Below are positions 17,401-26,229 of a stretch of DNA of 26,417 bases, piece by piece (positions within the stretch are counted from its first letter, which is position 1; each line of letters starts with the position of its first letter). The notes under the pieces are model-generated. The model made no database searches. It saw nothing but the letters and a program-made list of their open reading frames with translations, and was not told the DNA's origin. The position numbers and the translations under genes are program-made. Origin of the DNA: Paulinella micropora (taxonomy: Eukaryota > Cercozoa > Imbricatea > Euglyphida); contig BJOX01000248.1 of assembly GCA_009731375.1 (NCBI GenBank), forward strand, positions 208,411-234,827, written 5' to 3'.

Positions 17401-20275
17401 CGCATCTAAGTTTGCGATTGGGGCTGTATTACAACAAGAGGATGAGGAGAAGAAATTACGCCCAATCATGTTTATTAGTAGGAAGTTGTGTGCGGCGGAG
17501 AGAAACTATTGCACAAGGCAAAGAGAGGCGTTGGCGGTAGTATGGGCCCTCAAGAGGCTCAGAGAGTATTTGTGGGGAGGACCTCAATTTACTGTCAGAA
17601 CTGATCATCATAACCTGTTATGGTTGATGAATCATGAACAGACGGGACGGCTGGCGCGGTGGCAAGCGTTCTTGTCTTGTTTCGATTTTACAATGGTCCA
17701 TCTACCGGGAAAGCGAAATGTGGTCGCTGATAGCCTCTCTAGGCTAGAGTTTAACTCAGAAGTATCGGCGTTGGTGTCCACGGTGGAGATGGAAGACTTG
17801 TCCACTGACAAGGTGTATGAGGTCAGCCACATTGAGGCGATGGAGATGGCGAGTGGAGTCCGATATGACCGCACAGGTCTACGGTACAGTCCACAAGGCC
17901 CGGATCACGGGATATGTTGTGAGCTACATACCCAGGAGGACGCTGAGTGGTCCTATGAGGTATATGAGAATGCGAAGGCGAACATAAGAGAGGAAGAGGA
18001 GACGCAGGAAGTTTATGCGGAGCCTCCTCAAGAGCGGAGAAGTGACCTAGACGATGACCCGGAAAGAATCGGGGTACGGCTAGAAGATGGTACTATCCAT
18101 ATAGCCTCGCCTACCGCATGGAGGCAACAACAGGCTCAAGATCCGGAGTTTAAAGAACTGATACAGTTATATCAGAACCCGGATGAGCTACGGATGACGA
18201 AAGCGATCAAAGATCAGATGAAGGAGATGGGATGGAGAGATGGTCTACTGTGGTACAAGGGCCTTCACGGTCGCTATGCGTCACAGCCGGACAAATGGAC
18301 CCTTTGGGTACCGGAGAGTCTGAGACGATTTATATTTGTCGCAGCCCACAATTGCCCACTTTTGGCGCATCCGGGTCGACAACGAACTCATATGTTCGTA
18401 GCGAGGCGATTCTGGTGGAAGAAGATGAAGGAGGAGATAGATCAGGCGGTGGATGCATGCATCCCGTGCAAGATAAACAAAACACCACTGAAGGCAAATT
18501 TCGGCCTGATTGGCGAATTTCCTCTTCATGCGGGGATGTTTGAGTTTATACACATTGATCATGTGGGACCTTTCCCAGAATCGAAGGATGGTTACAAATA
18601 CCTCCTTACGGCTATTGACAGAGCCACCAACTATGTGTGGATCATCCCTGTCAAAGACGTTACCGGCAAGACGACGGCCGAGGCGCTGATCGATAGGATC
18701 ATCTCACAGATCGGAGTACCAAGAAAGATATGTTCTGATCGAGGCTCGGACTTTAATAACGAGGTCATCGACAAACTATCTAAGTATTACGGGATGAAAT
18801 GGCAATATGTTACTGCCTATAACCCGCGAGCAAATGGGAAAATCGAGCGGGTACACAGACCCCTCAAAGCCTCGCTAAAGATGTATTGCACGAAGAAGGA
18901 GAATCAAAGAGCATGGGTCGAGGCAGCACCATCATTTGCGTTTGCAATGAACTGTCTACCCTCTACGGCGTTAGGAGGCTCGAAGAGCTCAATCTCGCCA
19001 TATCAGTTAGTATATGGGCGTGAGCCTGATATCCCGACTTCGCTCCTTCACCCAAAAGACACTTGGGCGGATGCGGATGAGTTGTTTGGGATGAGACTTA
19101 GAGTGAAGATGGAGGCGGAACAAATAGTCAGGGCGCATAGAGAGGCGGAGCGCCGAAAGACTGATGCTGAAGGGGTGCGACAAGCGCACTTGGATCAGAT
19201 CAAGTTCCAGGTCGGGGATATTGTACTATTGTACCATCCTCAAGTCCCGAAGGGAGTCAGCTCTAAGCTGTTCACTCACTGGAAAGGACCTTATCAGATT
19301 ATGGAACAGACGGGACCTCTGAATTACAAGATCAGGGGTAGAGGGAAGGTGCAAATTGTGAATGTAAGAAGGCTGATTAAGTATGATCCCTTCTTACTGG
19401 AAGATGAATCCGTTGAGGAGGCGTTAAAACGGATGAAGGATGATTTCAAAGAGGTGCCGCCCATCCACAAGGAGGCTGGCATAGACCAAGACGATGCTTA
19501 TCGGGCACCGATAGCTGAGAAGGAGGAGAGTGAGGTGGACAGCAAGGAGAAGACTGACCGCATAAGCGCGGTGGGGACTCAGTCCAAGTCTCCGCGAGAG
19601 CATAGCGGAAAGAAGGAGAAGATCACAGAGGCGCAGCTAAGGAGAGCGCGGAATGATCTTATCAACGACCAACCGAGGAAGGCGATGAGGTCGATGAGAT
19701 CAAAGGACGTCCACCAGGAGGAGGAGGGGACGGACACTGACCCAAACGCGGGCAACGTTGAGATTGTCCATGAGCGATGGAAGGAAGGCGATGCGATAGC
19801 AACCATCGCATGGGTGAAAAATGTTTTCTATCTGATGAGACCAGCGGAACAACATGTCGCTGATGACACTCTCTCAGACTTATACTTGATGCGGGTCGTG
19901 GCGGTCCCACGACAGATGCGTGTCACACGGACACTCAAAATATCATCAGCCGCAAAGATAGTACAACCGATACTCCAGTTCTGGAGAAGTATGGACCCGG
20001 TTGAGGATCCAAAGGCAAGACATTATCTGCCAGTATATAAAGACGCAAAAAGTCTCGAGACATGGGATGATACAATTACTCCCAGAGACAAGGATTACAC
20101 TGCGTGGACCATTCAGACACTGCCAAGAGGAGTGCTTGATGTCCCTTTTGAATTATCGTTGGGCGGAATCCCTAATAAGATCTGGGACATTCTCGAACAG
20201 TCAAAGTTCGATCTGACTTTTGTTGGTGGTCCTCCACCAGGCAAAGAAATCCGCGCCAGACGACGAAGGCAGTGA
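14462..20275 (+). CDS. pol: Ty3/Gypsy-type Pol polyprotein (PR-RT-RH-IN plus C-terminal extension)
   Basis: This frame continues the gag frame past one TGA. It is open from 14462 (1937 codons); there is a GTG at 14495 but the first ATG is only at 14642. With residue 1 at 14495: retropepsin-like region near 170-270 (NDTMAN at 178-183, ILLSYDQLATMGAVID at 248-263); RT with YIDD at 815-818; RNase H with VDTDAS at 966-971 and TDHH at 1036-1039; integrase zinc site (H1285, H1292, C1322, C1325); catalytic D1355, D1415 and E1451, a D,D-35-E spacing; GPY/F module near 1595-1635 (WKGPYQI). PR-RT-RH-IN order defines Ty3/Gypsy rather than Ty1/Copia. There is no classical chromodomain after GPY/F, but about 290 further residues of unknown fold end in a basic tail. 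The frame is intact, so the insertion looks young or functional. Confidence 0.95.
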   Translation: MEGEEERKEKTVKFNPKVTVLSNAVVQTGPTLPLCENKDVGTQRLQPQGSLIPVHTARLPMITDANRKARLAMEARRPMADVSPRPSKQPRTDSMSTVAAGGEQKDNVCTQVPQDNVAQIVNAPVPQNNKNVNEVKQEEKKEELKNLETRLQNLERKVLVLAANIHRPDALCYTELYCETLKTILKVGNDTMANINIVGRKFFNRYRDWVDGNMKKSTGTLKGVSSRTDITGIITLTFKLKSARVYRMDLYVVPGYHGSILLSYDQLATMGAVIDCAARRVIYGVKRGEENDIDPFNATDSYEAYELSLATDHKKMAIAHEALEVYVHPHVVRPDELSWTDNWESQVCTVTVPTCHWDKKSIDDLIEKRKEEIICVAQRSPSLARFAEGVGTDVHITNGYCFHAKVGEEKREAFVPRRTGRIPDTPPETIKSFITDFWGDEPTWPRSLSEVKKCLRTLFENNKPYTIILPYNEKAIWAQEIRDRLIDHPIPVPSRKQQLVVACRMGTREQSSAYKRKLRDLDKLKLIPQAFTCFDGFYTRKAPLQYARLIDMLVELGKDDEPDTVTYEKTGLDDVSEEDLGLEEDREPLKQHKQMSDEDFQEAARKILEEGVGTEKEKELLKAKLEANKEIFDPPHAGGVKPEDFTAVIYKIPGAEPSPAPRRANLSIHEAKIAEELARQLLNEDFIERSTSPIVSQPRIVPKPGGEWRLTVNYARVNKVLEEERNPLPTLEEGRRVLRNAKFYSVIDLKNGFWQIPLEEKSRWLTAFVVGMEIYQWKVLPMGLKQAPGLFQKAMQKMLSSQYDDLSDGGFMRRRGQKAGEYAFCYIDDIIVYSNTMEEHIDHLSDIFRRIGAFGLKCNLKKCQLAKTSVTYLGYEISHNRVSISKEKREEIMNRPIPKNRTELHSFLAMAQYYSQFIPDWGATRAKVEKMIDFGDFEKWDEEALQAFHALKDLIYKDPKDGGLVLTMPDFTKQFVVDTDASKFAIGAVLQQEDEEKKLRPIMFISRKLCAAERNYCTRQREALAVVWALKRLREYLWGGPQFTVRTDHHNLLWLMNHEQTGRLARWQAFLSCFDFTMVHLPGKRNVVADSLSRLEFNSEVSALVSTVEMEDLSTDKVYEVSHIEAMEMASGVRYDRTGLRYSPQGPDHGICCELHTQEDAEWSYEVYENAKANIREEEETQEVYAEPPQERRSDLDDDPERIGVRLEDGTIHIASPTAWRQQQAQDPEFKELIQLYQNPDELRMTKAIKDQMKEMGWRDGLLWYKGLHGRYASQPDKWTLWVPESLRRFIFVAAHNCPLLAHPGRQRTHMFVARRFWWKKMKEEIDQAVDACIPCKINKTPLKANFGLIGEFPLHAGMFEFIHIDHVGPFPESKDGYKYLLTAIDRATNYVWIIPVKDVTGKTTAEALIDRIISQIGVPRKICSDRGSDFNNEVIDKLSKYYGMKWQYVTAYNPRANGKIERVHRPLKASLKMYCTKKENQRAWVEAAPSFAFAMNCLPSTALGGSKSSISPYQLVYGREPDIPTSLLHPKDTWADADELFGMRLRVKMEAEQIVRAHREAERRKTDAEGVRQAHLDQIKFQVGDIVLLYHPQVPKGVSSKLFTHWKGPYQIMEQTGPLNYKIRGRGKVQIVNVRRLIKYDPFLLEDESVEEALKRMKDDFKEVPPIHKEAGIDQDDAYRAPIAEKEESEVDSKEKTDRISAVGTQSKSPREHSGKKEKITEAQLRRARNDLINDQPRKAMRSMRSKDVHQEEEGTDTDPNAGNVEIVHERWKEGDAIATIAWVKNVFYLMRPAEQHVADDTLSDLYLMRVVAVPRQMRVTRTLKISSAAKIVQPILQFWRSMDPVEDPKARHYLPVYKDAKSLETWDDTITPRDKDYTAWTIQTLPRGVLDVPFELSLGGIPNKIWDILEQSKFDLTFVGGPPPGKEIRARRRRQ

Positions 20276-20566
20276 CAAAGAAACTATTTTTCTTTATGCG
20301 TCTCAAATAAACTGATTGATTGCCCACGGCGTATCATGATTTGATCATGCATCATCAGTTATCAATATGAATATTAAAAAGACTCAGTGATATAACTTGG
20401 CATTCGATCGCAACATACGAGTGCGAAAGGTCGATCGACGATGATACTACACCGTATACGGGGATCGCTAGTGTATTGAGCGATGGTGTTCCCGGGTATG
20501 ACCCTTTCCAAGTCCTGGGATGATGTTCTCGAAAATGAAATGTTCTCTGAAACTTTCATTAAATTA
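20276..20566 (+). terminator. 3' flank of pol with AATAAA
   Basis: A canonical AATAAA at 20306-20311, 31 nt past the stop, could direct polyadenylation. The rest of this segment is unique sequence; I find no match to the 5' leader, so no LTR is visible here. Confidence 0.45.
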
Positions 20567-21149
20567 TTTTTTACGATAGATTATATACTGTCGTACCTGA
20601 GCACGGTCAATCTCTACTTGTGTCGGTATATCGCAGGGTCGGGTACATACACCTCGACTTCGGATATAGCTATTAGGACTGGCCCCCTAATACTATATCA
20701 TAGGATATCCGCCTTATACAAGGGTATGTCATTAAAAAAGACAATGTACTTACGATCTCCCTGTGAATAATAATAATAATAATGATAATGATAAGAAGAA
20801 GAAGGAGATCAAAGGGGGAATCGTACTACAGCACCACGTTGCTTGTATTTTTTTATTAATAAAAAAAATACAAGCAACGTGGTGCTGTAGTACGATTCCC
20901 CCTTTGATCTCCTTCTTCTTGTTATCATTATCATTATTATTATTATTATTCACAGGGAGATCGTAAGTACATTGTCTTTTTTAATGACATACCCTTGTAT
21001 AAGGCGGATATCCTATGATATAGTATTAGGGGGCCAGTCCTAATAGCTATATCCGAAGTCGAGGTGTATGTACCCGACCCTGCGATATACCGACACAAGT
21101 AGAGATTGACCGTGCTCAGGTACGACAGTATATAATCTATCGTAAAAAA
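20567..21149. repeat. Near-perfect palindrome of 0.58 kb
   Basis: The arms 20567-20857 and 20859-21149 are reverse complements with only isolated differences, centred on ttattaataa with almost no spacer. The right arm stops exactly where the gap starts, so the palindrome may be longer. Paired open frames on opposite strands here are a by-product. It may be a fold-back element, a hairpin duplication or an assembly/cloning chimera. Confidence 0.93.
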
Positions 21150-21457
21150 NNNNNNNNNNNNNNNNNNNNNNNNNNNNNNNNNNNNNNNNNNNNNNNNNNN
21201 NNNNNNNNNNNNNNNNNNNNNNNNNNNNNNNNNNNNNNNNNNNNNNNNNNNNNNNNNNNNNGGAGTTCAAAATTTACAAGAAAGGCTAGAGAATCCGCTT
21301 TGACGTGCCGTATGAGGATATATTTATCGTCTTTTAGCGTCTATCCGTGGGTCGATGCGCTGTGTGGCATGACTCCATAGCGCATACTATTTGCAGAAAG
21401 AAATCAGAAGGTGTATGACGAAAATGCTATTTCCGTCATAAAATCGGGAGGGGGTAC

Positions 21458-21684
21458 GCATCACCCCCGGATAGCCGGTAAAAAGTACCTTTTCCTGGTG
21501 ACAGGTGCACCAGCTTGTTTTTCAGTATTATTTGTCCGGATTGGACCTGATGCCATTTTATTCCTGGTCTGTTGCCGTTTTCCTTTTTGGCTTCACTGAG
21601 CTAATACATCGAGACATCATTCTCATTCTTGAGGACTGTGTTTGGTTGTATTACCGACTTTTTACGAGCTATCGTTGGGGGCAT
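21458..21684 (+). repeat. 227-bp direct repeat, copy 2
   Basis: It matches 10748-10974 with one mismatch. It is preceded by a purine stretch (gggaggggg, 21446-21454) that could be read as a polypurine tract, and lies just upstream of the DDE transposase remnant, possibly as part of it. Confidence 0.9.
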
Positions 21685-21889
21685 TACATATATAGTAGAA
21701 AGGCTCGCCGGGAATTGTAGGTCAGCCAGGGGAAGGAGAATAGTGTTGGGAAGGGACATGACTGAGCATGCCACTATAGATGTTACTTACAGTGTGACAT
21801 ATCTTACCTTCTTGGTTCACCCACGCGGTGGAGCTTTGCTTTCAGTCCGCTTAGGTAGCCTGGTAATAATGAGATTGACTTTCTCAACA

Positions 21890-22204
21890 GCTTGTTAGAT
21901 GCCATTGCAAATAATATTTTAACAGCTGGGGATTTCTTCAAGGTCCTTGATATTAATAACGCAAAGATTCATTTTGCAGCGGGCGGCCATCAGACCTCTT
22001 CTACTAAATGCTGTTCTGCCAGCACTCGGAATCACAATAATATTTCTAACTGCGTACTCACCTGAATTGAATCCATGTGAGTTAGTGTTTGCGAGCGTAA
22101 AACAATTTATGCGAGCGTACAGGGGCAACGGAACTTTTTTGGCTGAGATTTACCGAGCATTTGCGAACGCTACTAGTCACCCGGCGGGCCTTTGGAATCA
22201 GTAG
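21890..22204 (+). pseudogene. Broken DDE transposase C-terminus (Tc1/mariner/IS630-like)
   Basis: One frame gives LDINNAKIHF (about 21948-21977), resembling the second-Asp DNA/H motif of the DDE_3 family; a different frame then gives LPALGITIIFLTAYSPELNP with CE, the motif around the final catalytic Glu (YSPxLNPxE), and runs to TAG at 22202-22204. The two halves are out of frame, so a frameshift lies near 21975. Upstream (21262-21890) only short, stop-broken frames are seen. The family assignment rests on these motifs. Confidence 0.65.
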
Positions 22205-22279
22205 CTCGCGGCCAGTGCGCAGTATGAACATTGTATTCCATAAATCACTGTATTCTAGTATGAATCTATTCAATTATTA

Positions 22280-22304
22280 CTGTGGACATTCAAGTGGCAA
22301 AACT
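22280..22304 (+). mobile_element. Lone TIR of the 205-bp MITE family
   Basis: The sequence ctgtggacattcaagtggc plus aaa, preceded by TTA, is identical to the left end of the 9086-9290 element. No inverse partner is seen downstream, so it is a truncated copy or an end of a larger transposon. Confidence 0.65.
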
Positions 22305-22884
22305 TCCAATCAAATTTGAATTAGTGTTCAGATTTTGAATTAGTGGTTAGAAATACAATTAATTGTCAGATATTTGATTAGTGGTCGGAAATCAAATTAG
22401 TAGTCGGATTTCAACCGAACTAATTATTAATTTTTTAACTTGAAAAAAACTAAATTTATTAGCAGGTCCGGCGCCGGCAGAGAATCATAGTATTAATATT
22501 AATAATATTAATATAAATAATGCTCGCTGAGGCTCGGTACCGTTTATTAGTACAACACACTGAGCGTTGAACTGAACACAACTAAAATGAAAATCATAAA
22601 TCATATTAATATTAATATTAATAACATTAATAAGCAACATTAATATTATTAATACTTAGTATATAAACCTAATTATCAATATTATATATAATAATATTAA
22701 TTAATATATATAATTCAACTGTATTTATACATACTTTTACACAAACACTTTAATAAGAAAATACTTTCCACTCGCAGTGATGAGTGGGAAGTCAATAATA
22801 ATTAGTCTACTGATGGTGATCAAGTTGGTTGTCTCAGTAGTATTAATAACAGACTGCAAGTCTTGTCATGTCCTTACTCATTAA
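22305..22884. other. AT-rich intergenic region
   Basis: Degenerate tandem units of about 23 bp (gattagtggtcggaaatc and variants) span about 22320-22425, followed by very AT-rich (TTAATA)-like sequence to about 22720. It contains the 3' end of the minus-strand gene; no gene of its own is seen. Confidence 0.6.
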
Positions 22885-23625
22885 TCACTCAGAGTCACTG
22901 TCTTCCTCATTCCCAAAGCGGCTGCCTTTCTTCTCGTTATCTGAATCAGCACTGTCCGAGGCATCCTCCGACTCTGACTCTGACGTTTCATCAGACTCAG
23001 AATCTGCACTTGTTGATTCTTCTTTGAGTTTTTGGATCAAATCAGCCTTATCCTTGCTGTTCATTTGGCTGTCCTGGTTCAACGTAAACGAATCGATGAG
23101 GACAAATTGCGCTTCAATAGTAACTTCGAATTTTTCGTACTTTTCATCATCAGGACACTCCCATGCCACTATTTCTCCTGGCAGCTTTGACTGATGAAAC
23201 TTTTTCTTCAGCACCCAGGATGGTGCAAACTTTTTCGAAGCCAAGTCTTCAGCGTACCATGGCTTTGCGCTGCTTTTGCGTTTCTCACTTACACCAAAAA
23301 TATGAATCGAAACTTGGCTCTTGCTGCTCACGTTTTCGGCACATAATTTCACATCCATGACCCTACCAACGTAAAATACCTCAGGCCAGCCATAACAGCG
23401 AAAATCTGCGGCGCAAAGCAATCCTAGAGCGGGTAGATCCATTTCTTGAAGTTGTGTGTTGACTGCCTGCAGCTTGTTGGGATTACGACACAGACTTTGC
23501 CACTCCAAAACTTTCGTGAATAGATCTTGAGGCTCTTCCGTAGTATGCTGTTCCACCTTGATCTCAGTAGACTGTTGCGCATGCACGACAGGTACGGATG
23601 GGTGGGCCTGGCCCACAGAAGTAGC

Positions 23626-23684
<59 letters not shown>

Positions 23685-25224
23685 CAGCAGTAGCAGCAGC
23701 AGCAGCAGTCGGCTGTTGCCCCTTGACTGGAACGGATGAGCGGCCGCGGGCCTCAGCAGTAGTAGTAGAAACAGTAGCAGTGGCAGCAGTAGCAATAGGC
23801 TGTTCCACCTTCACACTTGGTACGGATGGTCGGGCCTCAGCAGTAGTAGTAGAAACAGTAGCAATGGCAGCAGTAGCAATAGGCCGTTCCACCTTGACAC
23901 TTGGTACGGATGGTCGGGCCACAGTAGCAGTAGCTGCAACAGGCTTTTGCACCTTGACAGGTACGGATGGCTGGGCCACCGCAGTAGTAGTAGTAGCAGT
24001 AGCAGTGCCAACAGTAGTATTGCCAATATGCTTTTGCTTTTTGTAGGATTCGAACTGTTCGTTGATGCGATCCAATTCATGCTCGATATTATCAACTTCA
24101 GACAACCAGGCTTGTCGTGCGGCGGCTGCCCGGGCCTGGGGCGCAAGTAGTTTGGGCATGTTGCGACTGCCTTCATCATCATCATCACTGTCCGAAACTA
24201 TGACGTATTCCTTTTTTTCTTGCTTCTTTACAGCCAAAGCTGCGGCCGCCACCGGCATGAGCACCTTGATTGCGCCAGGATGGTGAAGATTTTTGAGCTG
24301 TCGGCGCTTCTTCCACCCAGGTACATGAGTCTGCCCATTGCCAAAAGTGCGTTCATAGGTAGCATCGAACGGGTGCGGATCTTTGGGTAGGACGTCTTTG
24401 TGTCCATCCATCTCCTTGAAGATTTCCTCACATTCGGCCGCATACAATGCCTAAGTATGCATGCATCAACTTATGTATACGCTGCTGCCACCTCCCTTCC
24501 CCCCCCCCCCAAAAAAAACAACAACAAAACAAAACAAAACAAAAACAAACAAACAACAATAAATTAAACAACAACAAATTAAACAACAACAAACAACAAC
24601 AAACAACAACAAACAGCAACAAACAACCAACAAACAACAACAACAACAAACCAACAAACCAACAACAAACCAACAACAAACCAACAAACAGCAAACAGCA
24701 AAAAAAAAAACAAACAACAAACAATAAACAAACAAAACAACAAAACAAACACAGAACAACACATGTATGTATAGCATTGTATTTACGTATACCATGCTTC
24801 TCTTCTTGCCACGTCGTGGCTGACCAGCCTCAGCCGCCTCTTCCTTTTCTTTTTCTTCACGCCGTATTTCGAAGGCAGACTTCCAGATTTGCTGGCACTC
24901 GTCTGGATCAAGCTTGATTTTTGTTCCTTCAGCCGTCCACGTAGATGCTGCGCCTGCATATTTATTACGTAAAATTTACATGCATACATTGATAAACAAA
25001 ACATACTTATAGACAGCATGCAGGAACATACATATATTGACAACAAAGTATGTCACTAGAAATGTAAAAGGAGGAAGATAAACAGACCGTCTCCTAATTT
25101 CAGCCGGAGGAATTCGTTAGCTTTGTTGATCAGCGCGTTGCTGAACTTTGAAGGCTGAAGGCTCTCCATACTTTTGGATTCCTGTATGTGTGTGAGTTTG
25201 AATCTGTGTATGTGTAGCCCCTAC

Positions 25225-25265
<41 letters not shown>

Positions 25266-25510
25266 AGAGAGAGAGAGAGAGTATTACCCTTTTGAGTTTC
25301 TCCTTGTTGCGCTGCACCTCCACGTATGCACACAAAACGTTGACGGCGTCCCCAGCAAGTGCTTCGAGCTCTTGCCAAAGTTCGCCCACCCTCTCGCGTG
25401 CCACATACTCCTTCTTGCTGTTGCATGCAATTGTTTTGAAGTTTGCTTCCGGGTCGTCATAAGATAGACCTGTGCAAAAGAAACAATCATTTCTTTCTCT
25501 GAGTCTCTCT

Positions 25511-25571
<61 letters not shown>

Positions 25572-26221
25572 TCTCTCTCTTCTCTCTCACACTCTCACTC
25601 TCACAACAGGAGGCGTGGTATATATATACATATATATATACCTCCATCAGGCTTGTTTCTGCCTTTTGCATTTAGTCGAATGACTTTTTCCAGCTTCTTT
25701 CGCGCCTTGATGAGTGCCACCTTTTTGCGGTTAATCTGTTTCTTGATGTTGTAGGCTTCATCCCTCAGAGCGTTTGCGTCTACGTGATCATTCAACCACT
25801 CCGCCACCCCTTCGCTTGTGGGAGTCTTGGACGCTACCAAGGGATCCTTGGCTAAATCATTCACACATTGCGCACAAATTTGTTGGGGAATGGCAAAACC
25901 ATACGGGATTGAGGCAAAACATCACAGGATTGAGGCAAAACATCACAGGAGGGAGGGGGTTTTTTTTTCCAGGGGGGGGAGAGAGAAGTTCAACAATGTA
26001 CCCAATTCCAGCAGTTGTCCCGCCAGGCTTGCCTTGAAATCCAGGGTATGGTTCTTGCTTGGTGACAGAGTAGCCATAGCTAGCAGTGATTCACTTGTAG
26101 GGAACGAAAGTTTGTCAGTTTTGAGGTAGATCAGAAGGTACGGTAGGCAACGACTTGCTACCGTATACGCGCGCTTACAAACGCAGGTTTCATGGCTTTT
26201 TGCGTTTTCAATAGCTGTCAT
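22885..26221 (-). CDS. Six-exon gene of unknown function with repeat-rich middle and acidic tail
   Basis: Exons on the minus strand are 26221-26002, 25851-25642, 25469-25288, 25181-25088, 24953-24793 and 24450-22885. All introns are GT-AG, phases agree, and the total is 2433 nt, 810 aa plus TGA. An in-frame ATG at 26233 could add four residues. Exon 2 encodes a basic helix (NRKKVALIKARKKLEKV); exon 5 ends in a charged, Lys/Arg-rich stretch that may be a nuclear signal (RRGKKRS). The long last exon has VSDSDDDDE, repeats of RPSVPSVKVE, a run of about 19 Thr, a compact region around WPEVFYVGRVMDVK and WYAEDL, then a Ser/Glu/Asp-rich end. I recognise no family; nuclear or chromatin work is a guess from composition. 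Confidence 0.82.
23615..24010 (-). repeat. In-frame minisatellite and (CTA/CTG)n inside the last exon
   Basis: Coding units with the core PSVPSVKVE...ATAA repeat about four times (near 23580-24000), separated by Thr/Ala-rich runs; a (GTA)n tract at about 23620-23685 on the + strand encodes about 19 Thr. Length variation is expected here. Confidence 0.85.
24451..24792. repeat. Intron 5 of the minus-strand gene: (AAC)n-like low complexity
   Basis: Between the donor at 24792 and the acceptor at 24451-24452 the + strand is almost only A and C (caacaaacaac units, 24503-24760), so the intron is T/G-rich in the sense strand. No gene is seen; long open frames here are compositional. Confidence 0.88.
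25204..25287. repeat. (GA)n in intron 3 of the minus-strand gene
   Basis: (AG)n at about 25228-25281 lies next to the exon 3 donor. A matching (CT)n tract fills intron 2 (25497-25605), with (TA)n directly at the exon 2 donor (25619-25641). Confidence 0.85.
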
Positions 26222-26229
26222 GATCAGAA

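Noticed and set aside
20750-20966. Pair of near-identical 67-aa frames on opposite strands
   Set aside because: A direct consequence of the palindrome.
23424-23795. Minus-strand Leu-rich frame and plus-strand Ser- or Val-rich frames
   Set aside because: Shadows of the (GTA)n/(GCA)n tract within the last exon of the minus-strand gene.
24466-24795. Cys/Val/Phe-rich minus-strand frames
   Set aside because: They lie in intron 5 and come from (TTG)n composition.
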